Origin: an uncultured Chloroflexota bacterium
GTDB lineage: Bacteria; Chloroflexota; UBA4733
DNA: 64,000 nt
Assembly (NCBI GenBank): GCA_937967325.1
Contig: CALBSQ010000412.1
Coordinates: 14,052 to 78,051, forward strand
Direction of reading: 5' to 3'
This document shows positions 18,070 through 27,379 of this stretch, piece after piece. The stretch's first letter is position 1; each line of letters opens with the position of its first letter. Under the pieces are notes generated by a model. That model worked only from the letters and a program-made list of their open reading frames with translations, ran no database searches and was not told where the DNA came from. The position numbers and the translations under genes were made by a program.

Positions 18070-18762
18070 CTACTCGACGCGAGCCGTTGCCGGGGTAGGC
18101 TGCTCGCCGAGGAACTCGATCCAGGCCTTCTTGGCGCAGGGGTAGTGCTTCGCAGCTTCGACCAGGTCCATGAAGGCGACGATGTTGCGCTGGAACCAGT
18201 CGGCCAGCTGCGGGTTGGCGATCCCCCCGGCCGCGTCGAAGGCCTGGTGCGCCTGGGCAAGGGAGAACATGTCCGGGAACACCCGCGCGCCAAGGTGTTC
18301 CAGCGGTATGCGTAGCGCCCACAGGCCTCGGTTGCCGCCTGCCATCGATGGCGAGGCCGAGAGCAGCAGACCATGGCGTTCGTTGAATGGCTGCGGCCGG
18401 AACCGGGAAACCCAGTCGATCGCGTTCTTGAGTAACCCCGGCATCGAGAAGTTGTACTCGGGGGAGGCGATCACGAAGGCGTCGTTGGACTCTAGACGGC
18501 GGCGGAACTCGTTCGCACCGGGTGGCAATCCTTCGCTCTCCTGCTCGTCCTGGTCGTACGAGGGCGCATCGAACTCCCGCATCGAGGCCATGTCCACCCT
18601 TCCCCCCTGCAGCTCAATCGTGCGGGCAGCGAGGTCCGCGAGCCGCGCGTTGAGCGACCCGGCTCGGAGGGAGACGGCAAACACCAGGAACCGGATATCC
18701 CGTCGTGCGGGTCGCGCAGTCCGATCGTCGATGGTACTCGTGACGGTTGCGCGGTCTACCAT
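18070..18762 (-). CDS. NADPH-dependent FMN reductase family protein
   Basis: Flavodoxin-like fold: SLRAGSLNARLADLAARTIE gives the FMN phosphate loop, and ASPEYNFSMPGLLKNAIDW is the signature of the FMN reductase/azoreductase group. 230 residues with a polar 20-residue N-terminal extension. ATG 18762 has an AGGAG-containing leader. Single gene between convergent and divergent neighbours. The electron acceptor is unknown. Confidence 0.88.
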   Translation of the reverse strand: MVDRATVTSTIDDRTARPARRDIRFLVFAVSLRAGSLNARLADLAARTIELQGGRVDMASMREFDAPSYDQDEQESEGLPPGANEFRRRLESNDAFVIASPEYNFSMPGLLKNAIDWVSRFRPQPFNERHGLLLSASPSMAGGNRGLWALRIPLEHLGARVFPDMFSLAQAHQAFDAAGGIANPQLADWFQRNIVAFMDLVEAAKHYPCAKKAWIEFLGEQPTPATARVE

Positions 18763-19082
18763 GAGATCCTCCTTACTGTTTCGGCTTCTGCCGCTGGGTC
18801 GCTCCCGTCCAGGGGATAACGCCGGTGATCTCCGAGTTCTCCCCGCCTCCAGTGAAGGAGGTGCGTCACCGCCGCGGGTGTACCAAGCAAGAGGCGCGAA
18901 GCCGATGCGCCCGCTCCTGAACCGGTGGATGCTACCGACTGGGATCTGTACCCGCGGTCCCCGGCATTATAGCTGCCAATGATGAACAAGGCGGCCTGCC
19001 CGCGCCGCCATCCCCGCCGCTGTACTCGCTCCTGACAACCGGGCAGCACAATACGCTGGGGGCGCCCCCTCGTGTTATCGTG
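18763..19082. other. Intergenic stretch, no gene recognised
   Basis: About 320 bp between two minus-strand genes. Open frames here are Arg/Ser/Pro-rich and look like shadows. GGGGGCGCCCCC at 19058-19069 is a palindrome with no loop and no T tract. Confidence 0.4.
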
Positions 19083-20141
19083 TCACTGAGGAGTGTCGGC
19101 GGCCGCCTGTACGTGCGATGCTGACGCTTGTGAGGCGCCGGCCAGTCCGTGCGTCTGCAGCACGTCGCGCAGGTGTTGGACTGTTGCCCGCAGCCGGGCC
19201 GTCGCCTGCTGCTCCCACGGGATGGCTTCGTACTCGGTCGGTCCGACCAGCTCTCCCCGCCCTACCCTGGCCTCGCACACGCGAGCCAGTCGCACGACCG
19301 CTGCCAGGTCGCTCGCCGTCAGGTCGGGATGCAGCGCCAGCCAGGCCGGGTCGTAGATACGCATGCCGAACAGCCCTTTGTGGTCTTCGATCGACAGGTG
19401 GAGGTCGGGTGCGTGCTGGCCCAGGATGGGCAGCAGGACGTCCCACGGGATCACGCCCTCGCCACATGGCCGTGTCTGGCGCAGCAGGCCGTCGTCCACG
19501 AAGTACACGATGGCATCTTTGGTGTGCGTTTGATGGACGTAGGGCGCCGCTCGCCGCGCTGCTGCCACCGGTTCTTCTCCCCGGCACAGCACGTTCGCGG
19601 TATCGAGACAAATCCCGACGACGTCCGGTCCCACCGCCTCCGCGAGCCGGACGAGCTCGAAGGTGGTGGTATCACCGTGCGTCTCCAGGTTCAAGCGGCA
19701 GCCAAGGTCCCGCAGGAGCGGCGCGAGGGATGCCAGAAATGCGCGCGTGGCCTGAAGCTGCTCGGTCCAGGCCAGGCTCCCATCGAAGCGGTCGGCCTCG
19801 CTTCCCAGTGCGCTCCGCAGCTCGGTGCAGCCGATGGCCTGACTGGCGCGAATCTGCCGCTCCAGCCCCCGGCGATAGTCGCCGTCGCCGAGCTGGACGA
19901 TGGCCGTGCTCGTCGCAAAGTGCTTCGGGTTGACCAGGCCCACGCCCAGCTCGAGGTAGAGGCCGAGCTCGTCGGCGCGCGAGCGCACGTCCCGAAGCTC
20001 GCCCAGGTCGAGCGTGGGACTGAGGACCAATGGCGAGGCAAAGAAGGCGCCGTCCAGCCCATAGTCATGCACAAAATCCAGCGTCTGCAGCACGGTGCGC
20101 CTGGGGCCAGGTAGGGCAAAGCCGTCCAAGCCAATCTTCAC
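19083..20141 (-). CDS. Sugar phosphate isomerase/epimerase-like TIM barrel (352 aa)
   Basis: Xylose-isomerase-like TIM barrel. Metal-site candidates: CRLNLETHGD (Glu/His), GICLDTANVL (Asp), HQTHTKD (His) and DLHLSIEDHKG (Glu). Starts with GTG at 20141 after AGGAGGAGACG. Last gene of the minus-strand run transcribed from the operator-promoter at 25.2 kb, behind two Gfo/Idh/MocA dehydrogenases. Such pairs commonly interconvert keto and hydroxy forms of inositols or unusual sugars. Confidence 0.82.
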   Translation of the reverse strand: MKIGLDGFALPGPRRTVLQTLDFVHDYGLDGAFFASPLVLSPTLDLGELRDVRSRADELGLYLELGVGLVNPKHFATSTAIVQLGDGDYRRGLERQIRASQAIGCTELRSALGSEADRFDGSLAWTEQLQATRAFLASLAPLLRDLGCRLNLETHGDTTTFELVRLAEAVGPDVVGICLDTANVLCRGEEPVAAARRAAPYVHQTHTKDAIVYFVDDGLLRQTRPCGEGVIPWDVLLPILGQHAPDLHLSIEDHKGLFGMRIYDPAWLALHPDLTASDLAAVVRLARVCEARVGRGELVGPTEYEAIPWEQQATARLRATVQHLRDVLQTHGLAGASQASASHVQAAADTPQ

Positions 20142-20201
20142 CGTCTCCTCCTGTTGTTGCCGTCCACCCGTCCATGCCTAGGCATCATCCCGCCGTGCGC
20201 A

Positions 20202-21239
20202 CTAATCAAGCGCATGCGCCTGGCCGGTCCGCATCGCGGTAAAGGCACGCAGCGCCAGTACCGTAGCTCGCCGTCCATCGTGGACGTTCGCCGCGATGAC
20301 CGGCGGACGGTTCTCTCGTACGCACGCGACGAACTCGGCGACCAGATTCACCGTGCCCTGGTAATCAGGCTGCCCTCCGTCGATGGGGCCATTGGCCGTG
20401 TGCTCTTCGACGCTGGGCGCGCGACCGAACGCACCTGAGGCCAGGAGCAGCGTACGCCCGTAAAGCGTCGCGCTGCGCTCACCCGCGTCGAACACCTGGT
20501 AGAAGGACTTGTCCCCAACCCAAGGCAGCGGTCCGAAGTCGCCGATAACGACACTAGCCAGCGCGCCGTTGGCGAACTGGATGGTGGCCAGGCAAGTATC
20601 GACCGTTGGCGTGACGGCCGGGTCATGACTGACGATGCCACCCCGCGCCAGGACGTTCACGGGCGCCGACCCGGCGAGATAGCAGACGAGGTCGAACGTG
20701 TGGACGCCCTGGGAGAGGACGTTGCCGCCGCCCTTGACCGGATCGACCGCCCAGAAGTCGTCCGGCCATCGGGGATCGATGATCTCGCCGACGACGACGC
20801 GAGGCTGGGGGATTCGCTGCTTGATAAGCTGCACGAAGTGGCGGTGCCGCGCCTGAAAACCCATGAGCAACTGGACTCCAGCGGTCGTGACGGCTTGCTC
20901 GATCTCCTGGCACTGCTCGATGGTCAGCGCCAGCGGCTTTTCCATCAGCATGTGCTTCTTCGCCTGCGCCGCGGCGACGGCCAGTGCCTTATGCGAGTCG
21001 TGCTGGGTGGCGATCACCACCGCGTCGACGCTGGGGTCCGCGAAGATGCGGTCGGCGTCGGCGGTGGCGTAGGCGCCGGCTGCTGCCTCGCCGAGCTGGC
21101 GCTGCGCCCGCGCGACAGTCTCCGGGTCGACGTCGCATAGAGCGGCGATCCGCACCCCCGGCAGCGTTGCCAGGTTCTGGGCGTGCGAGCGCCCTTTACC
21201 GCCGAGACCGATAACAGCGACATTGACCGTCGTAGGCAT
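20202..21239 (-). CDS. Gfo/Idh/MocA-family NAD(P)-dependent oxidoreductase (first)
   Basis: Rossmann fold at the N-terminus (VNVAVIGLGGKGRSHAQNL), then the family's Glu-Lys-Pro motif MLMEKPLALTIEQC, which holds the catalytic-site Lys, and a C-terminal beta-sheet domain. Start at 21239 chosen because it follows GGAGACGGAG and begins the nucleotide fold directly; the in-frame 21302 start adds 21 poor residues. Oxidises a sugar or cyclitol hydroxyl; the substrate is unknown. Co-directional, 92 bp after the second dehydrogenase. Confidence 0.9.
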   Translation of the reverse strand: MPTTVNVAVIGLGGKGRSHAQNLATLPGVRIAALCDVDPETVARAQRQLGEAAAGAYATADADRIFADPSVDAVVIATQHDSHKALAVAAAQAKKHMLMEKPLALTIEQCQEIEQAVTTAGVQLLMGFQARHRHFVQLIKQRIPQPRVVVGEIIDPRWPDDFWAVDPVKGGGNVLSQGVHTFDLVCYLAGSAPVNVLARGGIVSHDPAVTPTVDTCLATIQFANGALASVVIGDFGPLPWVGDKSFYQVFDAGERSATLYGRTLLLASGAFGRAPSVEEHTANGPIDGGQPDYQGTVNLVAEFVACVRENRPPVIAANVHDGRRATVLALRAFTAMRTGQAHALD

Positions 21240-21331
21240 GAGGCTCCGTCTCCCCTTTACTCTCTCGCTGCCTGGCACACTCTGACAACCGTCTGCCGGC
21301 ACAGCCGCCAGGCACCCTTCGGCGAACCGCC

Positions 21332-22519
21332 TTAGTACACAATGCCGACCCTCCGACCGGTCTTGCTCGACTCCTCAATCGCCTCGCTCACCACGGCGGC
21401 CTTATAGCCGTCCTCGAAGGTCGCCCCGTGAGGGCCAACGGGCTTGTCGTTGGCGATGGCATCAACAAAATGGTAGACCAGGTTGGCGTGCAGGTGCTCC
21501 CAGCCGGAGATATGGCCGAACGGCCACCAGTAGCGGTGGTAGGGGTGATGCGCCTCCGTCACCAGGATATCCTCGAAGCCGGTGACCCCGGCCACTTTGT
21601 CCTGGCCGTCGAGGTAGAGATGCAGACGATTGAGGTCTTCCAGATCCCAGACCAGGCTACCCCTGACGCCGTTGACCTCGACCACGAGCTGGTTCTTCCG
21701 CCCGGCGCAGACGTAGGAGGCCTCAAGGCCACCGAGGGCGCCGTTCTGGAATTCGACGTTGGCGACAAACGAGTCGTCGTCGACGACCTGCACCTTGCGT
21801 CCGGAGCCGTCGCCTGCTGGTCGTTCTCTGACAAACGTCGTGACCAGCCCGCTCACGGTCTTCGGCTCACCGATCAGGTAGCGGGCCAGGTCGATGACGT
21901 GCGAGCCGAGGCCAAGGAGCACCCCTGCCTTCCCCTCCCTCGGCGTGAAGGGGAGCGGCTTCCACGGGTCCGTCTGGTGATCCTGCAGGTAGCGGATGCG
22001 CAGGTGGTGGATGCGGCCGAGATGGCCGGCGGCGATGAGATCGTGGGCCAGACCTATGGCCGGGACGAAGCGGTAGTTGAAGCAGACCATGTGCTTCACG
22101 CCGGCCCTGGTGACGGCGTCGAGCATGCGGCGGGCGTCGGCGGCATTGGTCGCCATGGGCTTCTCACAGAGGACGTGCTTGCCATGCTCCGCGGCGACGA
22201 TACACGGATCGGCGTGGGCGGCGTGCCAGGCGACGTTGTCGAGCAGGCTGATCCGCTTGTCGGCGACCAGGTCGTGCCAGTCCGTGTAGTAGCCTTCGAA
22301 GCCGTAGCGACGTGCTGCCTCCGCGACGGCCTCCTCTGTGCGGCCGCCCACGGCGACGAGGCGCACGCGCGCCGTGGGCGGCCAGAACATGTGGGGGAAC
22401 TTGAGGAAGGCGTTGCTGTGCGCCTTGCCCATGAAGCCGTAGCCGAGCATGCCGACGCCTATCTCGGGGACGGCCGCCGTCTCGACGGGATGCACAGGCA
22501 CAAAGCTGCCGGCCGCCAT
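21332..22519 (-). CDS. Gfo/Idh/MocA-family NAD(P)-dependent oxidoreductase (second)
   Basis: N-terminal Rossmann motif VGMLGYGFMGKAHSNAF and catalytic VLCEKPMATNAADARRML. The C-terminal half contains RIRYLQDHQTDPWKPLPF and a HHPYHRYWWPFGH block seen in the subgroup acting on larger sugars. ATG 22519 follows GGGAGGGG. It lies between the isomerase-like gene and the first dehydrogenase, so the two dehydrogenases and two TIM-barrel proteins probably act on the same substrate series. Confidence 0.9.
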   Translation of the reverse strand: MAAGSFVPVHPVETAAVPEIGVGMLGYGFMGKAHSNAFLKFPHMFWPPTARVRLVAVGGRTEEAVAEAARRYGFEGYYTDWHDLVADKRISLLDNVAWHAAHADPCIVAAEHGKHVLCEKPMATNAADARRMLDAVTRAGVKHMVCFNYRFVPAIGLAHDLIAAGHLGRIHHLRIRYLQDHQTDPWKPLPFTPREGKAGVLLGLGSHVIDLARYLIGEPKTVSGLVTTFVRERPAGDGSGRKVQVVDDDSFVANVEFQNGALGGLEASYVCAGRKNQLVVEVNGVRGSLVWDLEDLNRLHLYLDGQDKVAGVTGFEDILVTEAHHPYHRYWWPFGHISGWEHLHANLVYHFVDAIANDKPVGPHGATFEDGYKAAVVSEAIEESSKTGRRVGIVY

Positions 22520-22586
22520 TTCGACTCCCCTCCCTGTTCCCCCACTGGAAGCCCGCATACCGACCCTCGACCGGAGCGCGAGCCGG

Positions 22587-23474
22587 CTACGGCCTGGCCA
22601 GGTCCGTCCTCATCCCGAGCTGGGCCACCTGCTCACGCAGGTAGGCGACGCTCTGACGGACTAGCTCCTCCTCCGACACCCGGCGCCACATCGACGCCGG
22701 ATTGTCTACCTCGACGCAGAGCAGGCCCTGGTATCCCGCGTCCGCGAGGATCTGCAGGATGGCCGGGATGTCGATGGCTCCCTGTCCCACCGGCGTGGCC
22801 GGCCAGAAGAGAAAGTCCCACGGGGAGCCGCGTCCGGCGGTCACATCCTTGATGTGCGTGGCCACCGTGTAAGGAGCCAGTTTTCGAGCCGCTTCCACCG
22901 GGTCTTCCAGGATGCGTAGCGCATTCCCCGTGTCCAGAGTGACGCGCAGGTTCGGCGCGTCGACACGCTCCAGCAAGCGCAGGAGCGCGTCGGCGGTGAA
23001 GTCGCCGTGGTTTTCGATGGCCAGGACGACGCCCTGGTCGGCCGCGGCGCGGGCGGCCTGCCGAAGGATGGGCGCCAGGTTCCGCGTGAACTGCGCCTCC
23101 AGTTCCGTGGAGTAGCGCGTGAGGGATGCCACGATGCGCATCGTGCGCGTCCCAAGCGCGACGGCCGAGGCGACGTGCTGTTGGAGATCTGCCAGCGCCG
23201 CCGGGTTGGCTCCACCGTCCAGACCGGTCGGATGTCCCCAGGCCAGCACGCGATCCAGGCCGGCCTCGTCGAGGGCGCCACGCAGGTCACGAAGGAACCC
23301 AGCGTCAAGGGCCGGCATGAAGCAGGTCTCCAGAGACACTCCCGCGATCCCCAGCTCCTTGGCGAACCGGATGACGTCGAAGACGGTCCAGCGCCGGCCC
23401 GGGTCCTCGTCGATGCCGGGCCACAGGTCGCCGAAGGAGCGATGGAAGCAGTAGCTATCGATTCCTACGCGCAT
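22587..23474 (-). CDS. Sugar phosphate isomerase/epimerase-like TIM barrel (295 aa)
   Basis: AP-endonuclease-2-like TIM barrel: GIDSYCFHRSFGD at the start, LETCFMP, VLAIENHGDFTADALLR (Glu), NLRVTLDTGNALRI (Asp), VATHIKDV (His) and LLCVEVDNP (Glu) give the metal-binding set. Start 23474 follows a strong GGAGG; the in-frame start at 23579 is rejected. Second gene after the sugar-binding lipoprotein in the regulated operon. Confidence 0.86.
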   Translation of the reverse strand: MRVGIDSYCFHRSFGDLWPGIDEDPGRRWTVFDVIRFAKELGIAGVSLETCFMPALDAGFLRDLRGALDEAGLDRVLAWGHPTGLDGGANPAALADLQQHVASAVALGTRTMRIVASLTRYSTELEAQFTRNLAPILRQAARAAADQGVVLAIENHGDFTADALLRLLERVDAPNLRVTLDTGNALRILEDPVEAARKLAPYTVATHIKDVTAGRGSPWDFLFWPATPVGQGAIDIPAILQILADAGYQGLLCVEVDNPASMWRRVSEEELVRQSVAYLREQVAQLGMRTDLARP

Positions 23475-23599
23475 CGGCGATACCTCCTTCCTCATTGGAT
23501 ACCGGAGCCATGCTCGACCATCCTGCCGTGTCCTTTCCGCGGCCTGCCCGACGCGTCCGGGGGCCGTCGCCCACACCAACCGGTGTGGGCCCTGACACC

Positions 23600-25096
23600 T
23601 TACTGATCATCGGCATATTTGGCCAGGATGGCCTGCACCCGTGGCACGCTTGCCGCCACGGCGTCCGCGGCCGACGACTTGCCCGAGATAGCGTCCGTGT
23701 ACATCGTATTGTTCACGTCGAAGATCTCGGTGATGCCGACAATGACGGGCACCCAGCGGGTGAAGGGCAGCTCGTCGGTGAAGAACTTCAAGCGAGGGTT
23801 CGCACTCAGGTAGCCCGTACTGTTCGCCACGGACTTGCGCGCGGGGATGGTGTGGCCGGCGAGGTTGAAGCGCAAGAGGGGCTGCGGACTGACCAGGTAG
23901 TCGATCAACTGCCAGGCCTCCGCCGGGTGCTTCGCGGCCGCGGTGAGGGTGAGGTCGAAGCCGCCGCTGTAGTTCACGTGCGGCCCACCGGAGGGGATCG
24001 GGAAGGGCGCGATGCCGTAGTCCAGGCTCTTTACCTTGTCATAGGCCGACATGGCGCCATTCGTGGCGTAGGCCATAGCGAGGTGGCCGGCGCTGAACAT
24101 GTCTAGACCCGTTGGGACGCTGGCGGCCTTGGAGAGCTGCTGAACGGCGGTGTAGCCACCGGCTTGCTGCATCTGGTCTACCATCGTCTGCAGCGCCTGC
24201 ACCCCCTCGCGCGAGTTGTAGGCCACAGTTCGGTGATCAGGGGTGAGGAACTCGCCGCCCAATTGCCAGAGGTAGACGTACCAGCCGAGGTAGGTCGGCG
24301 GATTGAGCCAGCCCGGGACGTAGCCGAGCTGCGTAAGGTCGCCGCTGGCGCTCTTCTTGGTGAGCGTCGCGGTCGCCGCCTGCAAGTCATCCCACGTGTT
24401 GGGTGGCCGGTCCGCCGGCAGCCCAGCCGTCTGGAACAGACTCTTGTTCCAATACAGGCCGCGCGCATCCGGATTGTAGGGGATCCCGTAGAGCTTGCCA
24501 CGCCACTTGGACTCGTCGATGAAGCGGGGATAGAAGTCGTCCAGTTGGAAGGCCTGGGCGTTGGCGTAGCTGTCGAGCGCGGCAATGCCTTTGGTCCAGG
24601 CGAAGTTCGGGATGAGGTGGCGGCCCAGGTAGAGTGCGTCCGGTCCGGTGCCGCTGGCCATGGCCGTCACCAGCTTATCGCCGGCGATGATGCCGACGGG
24701 AGGGACCTGCTCCAACGTCACGCGCACACCCTGGTGGGTTTGATTGAACTCTGTCACGAGCTGATCGTCGGTTGGCCCTGGCTCATTGGGGCCGCTGATG
24801 CCCCAGAAGAGGACGGGCACGGCCGCGCCCGCGGACTGCTGTGCTGCCGGCACGGCGGTCGGGGCACTGGTTGGTGTCGGCGCAGCGACGGTTGTTTGTG
24901 CGGTTGTCGAAGTCGCTACCGTGGTGGCTTGCACGCTCCCACTGGAAACGGCGGTGGACGGCGCGACCGTGGCAGGACGGTTGGCGCCACAGGCACTCAG
25001 CAGCGTAAGCGCGCACAGACTAAGACTCGCCCGCACCAGCGCGCGACGCGACAGACTAGGACTTTCCAGGGGACAAGAGGGTAACCATCTGGGCAT
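23600..25096 (-). CDS. ABC transporter extracellular sugar-binding lipoprotein (first)
   Basis: Signal peptide with twin Arg (SRRALVRASLSLCALTLLSAC) and lipobox LSAC, then a Thr/Ser/Pro-rich tether of about 60 residues and a type-1 sugar-binding fold (VLFWGISGPNEPGPTDDQL near the mature start). ATG 25096 follows GGGAGAGG; a GTG three codons upstream is possible. First gene after the operator-bearing promoter. No permease or ATPase gene lies in the window, so its transporter must be encoded elsewhere. Confidence 0.9.
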   Translation of the reverse strand: MPRWLPSCPLESPSLSRRALVRASLSLCALTLLSACGANRPATVAPSTAVSSGSVQATTVATSTTAQTTVAAPTPTSAPTAVPAAQQSAGAAVPVLFWGISGPNEPGPTDDQLVTEFNQTHQGVRVTLEQVPPVGIIAGDKLVTAMASGTGPDALYLGRHLIPNFAWTKGIAALDSYANAQAFQLDDFYPRFIDESKWRGKLYGIPYNPDARGLYWNKSLFQTAGLPADRPPNTWDDLQAATATLTKKSASGDLTQLGYVPGWLNPPTYLGWYVYLWQLGGEFLTPDHRTVAYNSREGVQALQTMVDQMQQAGGYTAVQQLSKAASVPTGLDMFSAGHLAMAYATNGAMSAYDKVKSLDYGIAPFPIPSGGPHVNYSGGFDLTLTAAAKHPAEAWQLIDYLVSPQPLLRFNLAGHTIPARKSVANSTGYLSANPRLKFFTDELPFTRWVPVIVGITEIFDVNNTMYTDAISGKSSAADAVAASVPRVQAILAKYADDQ

Positions 25097-25224
25097 TATT
25101 GCCACCTCTCCCTATGCCTCTGCCGATCATCGCAGCGTTGGCGTAGCCAGCGTTTGGACCGGTCGTCCGGTTCCGACCACCGAGCGGCTGACGTGAAGGG
25201 CTCGTCATCGTCCGATTGGCCGCG

Positions 25225-25259
25225 AGTATAAGCAGGAGCCGTTCGATTGTCAACAATCG
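25225..25259 (-). promoter_or_regulatory. Promoter with GntR/FadR-type operator over the -35 box (sugar operon)
   Basis: Minus strand: TTGACA (complement of 25248-25253), 17 bp, TATACT (complement of 25225-25230). The -35 box lies inside the palindrome CGATTGTCAACAATCG at 25244-25259 (CGATTGT-2 bp-ACAATCG). The same palindrome with the same geometry occurs at 32853-32868. Repressor binding would block RNA polymerase. It drives the lipoprotein-isomerase-dehydrogenase operon. Confidence 0.85.
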
Positions 25260-25383
25260 GCGCCGCCCATCTGCCCACCTAGGCGCGAGCATAGCAGTTG
25301 GGCGCCCATTTGGTCCGGTTACGTCGCACGGCCATGCTTCAAGGCAGACAAGCTGCGCCTGCGCCAGTGGTGCTGGTGCTCGC

Positions 25384-27342
25384 TCATTGGCCGAGGCGCA
25401 GTTCCATGTGGTGCACGATCTGGTGCGTCGCGAAGCCGCATTGTTCATACAAATGGCGCGCCCGGGCGTTCTCATCGTAGACCGTGAGCCGGATGGCACG
25501 CTTGCCCAGTCGTCGCCCGGTGTCGATTAGATGTTCCATCAGCATCCGCCCCAGCCCCTGTCCCGCCGCGTGGTCCGCCACCGCGATACCCAGGGTCGGC
25601 TCGTCGCTCTGTAGGTTGACAAGGAAGCCATAACCGACCGGCTCCTCGCTCGGCGGCGAGCCCAGCACCATCAAGAAGCGGAGCTCACGCGGATCGCCAA
25701 GGCGAGCCGTCAAACGCCGGGCGGTCGCGTCATCGAAGTCATGGGGATGGAAGAGGCGGCGGCTGTTGGCTCCCAGGGCGGCGAAGAAACGGACGAGCAG
25801 CGGCGTGTCAGCGTAGGTGAGCGGCCGAATGGAGGGATGCGCATCCGGCGCGGACGCTGCCGTCCTTGGTTCAGCGCCGCCGTCCGGCAACTCGTCTAAC
25901 GGGAAGAGCGGGCGCGGCACGTGCCGAAATGGCAGGGCCCGCAGATCGGCGCTGGTCGCTCCCGGTGTGTCGACGAGCAGCACCTCCTGCGCCAGTGGCG
26001 CGTAGGCTGCGCGGAAGAGGTTGGGCGACTTCACGACGATCACCTGGAAGGCGGTGGGATCGAGTCCCACGCTCCGATAGAGGGCAGGATCCACCGTCCA
26101 CGCCGGTCGCTCCGTAACGACCACGTACAACTGATCGCATTGGAGCACGGCCGTCCGTCCCATGGTCGCCTCCATGCCGGTGAACACCGGACCGGCGAAG
26201 CGAAATCGGCCATCGCTGAGGCTGCGCACCACCCCGTCTACCGTCACCGGCTGGAAGCGCTGGTCGAGCTGTCCGCCGAGGCGCACCGTCACCGACCGTC
26301 CCACCCCCGCCCGGACGGACTGACGAACGGCGGGCGGATCGACGATCGGCAGCAGCGCCGAGAGGCGGTCGCGATAGGGGAGCAGCGCCGCCAGAAGGCA
26401 CGCACTGTCACCGGTCGCTCCCCCGCCGGTGGCGTCGCCGATATCCGCCAGCACGACCGGCCGAGCAGCACTCGCCAGCGCCTGCTCGACCGCCTCCGCC
26501 ACCGGCACGGTGTTGACGAAGAAGGCCTCGCGTCGCGCCACGGCCTCCGCGCAGAGCCGCTGGGCCGCGGCCTCCGCACGCGGTAGGTCGCCGTCGGTGA
26601 TGACTATCGCGCCAAACCCGAGTTCGGGAACATCTAGCCAGGGCTGGACCGGGAAGAGGGAGACCGACAGGGCCTCTCCCAATTCAAGCCGGGCAGCGGC
26701 AGCGACGAGCTCCGCCATCGGCCCGTGCGCCGTCTGCATGGTGTGCGCCGGGACGAGCATGGGCGCCTTGGCGAGCGCCATGGCTAGCTTGACCTGGCCA
26801 GTGGCGACACGCAGGAGGAGCTGGGCGGCCCGTTGGCCGGTCGCTGCCATATCGACGTGAGGGTAGGTCCGGTAGCCGACAAGGGCATCTGCCGCCTCCA
26901 CCATTTGGTGCGTAACATTGGCGTGGAAGTCAAGGGTGGCCACCAAGGGTACCTTTGGGCCAATGAGCGCACGGACGCGCGCGAGCAGTGCGCCGTCTGC
27001 GTCGGCTATCCCGTCCGCGGCCATAGCGCCATGCATGGCCAGCAGCACTCCATCGAGTGGACCGGCAGCCGCGAGTTCCTGCAGCAGGATACGGCAGACC
27101 CGGCGGTAGACGCTCGCCGTCAGCGGCCCGCCAGAGAGCGCCCAGGCCCAGGCAGTTGGCGCCAGAATGGCTCCGGCGTCGCCGAGCGCCGAGAGGAAGC
27201 CGCCGAGCTCGGTATTCGTGCCGCCGGCCTGAAGGAGCTCATTCCCACGACGTAGCGTGCCTGCCTGGAAGTCCTTCCACACCGTCGGTCGTGGCGAGAA
27301 GCTGTTGCTCTCCTGCATTATTGCGCCGATGGCGACGCGCAC
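25384..27342 (-). CDS. M81 (MlrC/microcystinase C-like) metallopeptidase fused to a GNAT acetyltransferase
   Basis: 652 residues, GTG start after GGAGAGGAG. Residues 1-about 480 are the M81 family: AIGAIMQESNSFSP, LLAMHGAMAADGIADADG, VATLDFHANVT (Asp/His metal ligands), YRTYPHVDMAATG (second His), and ADIGDATGGGATGDS in the C-terminal half. Residues about 505-652 are a GNAT domain with acetyl-CoA loop AAGQGLGRMLMEHLI and DENARARHLYEQCGF. The family usually stops near 490 residues, so the acetyltransferase is a fusion. Lies 37 bp after the PhyH-type gene. Substrate unknown. Confidence 0.88.
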   Translation of the reverse strand: MRVAIGAIMQESNSFSPRPTVWKDFQAGTLRRGNELLQAGGTNTELGGFLSALGDAGAILAPTAWAWALSGGPLTASVYRRVCRILLQELAAAGPLDGVLLAMHGAMAADGIADADGALLARVRALIGPKVPLVATLDFHANVTHQMVEAADALVGYRTYPHVDMAATGQRAAQLLLRVATGQVKLAMALAKAPMLVPAHTMQTAHGPMAELVAAAARLELGEALSVSLFPVQPWLDVPELGFGAIVITDGDLPRAEAAAQRLCAEAVARREAFFVNTVPVAEAVEQALASAARPVVLADIGDATGGGATGDSACLLAALLPYRDRLSALLPIVDPPAVRQSVRAGVGRSVTVRLGGQLDQRFQPVTVDGVVRSLSDGRFRFAGPVFTGMEATMGRTAVLQCDQLYVVVTERPAWTVDPALYRSVGLDPTAFQVIVVKSPNLFRAAYAPLAQEVLLVDTPGATSADLRALPFRHVPRPLFPLDELPDGGAEPRTAASAPDAHPSIRPLTYADTPLLVRFFAALGANSRRLFHPHDFDDATARRLTARLGDPRELRFLMVLGSPPSEEPVGYGFLVNLQSDEPTLGIAVADHAAGQGLGRMLMEHLIDTGRRLGKRAIRLTVYDENARARHLYEQCGFATHQIVHHMELRLGQ

Positions 27343-27379
27343 CCTGCTCTCCTCTCCAGCGCCGGAGGGCCATCCTCCT

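Noticed and set aside
19058..19069. GGGGGCGCCCCC palindrome as a terminator
   Set aside because: No loop and no T tract; likely chance in high-GC DNA.
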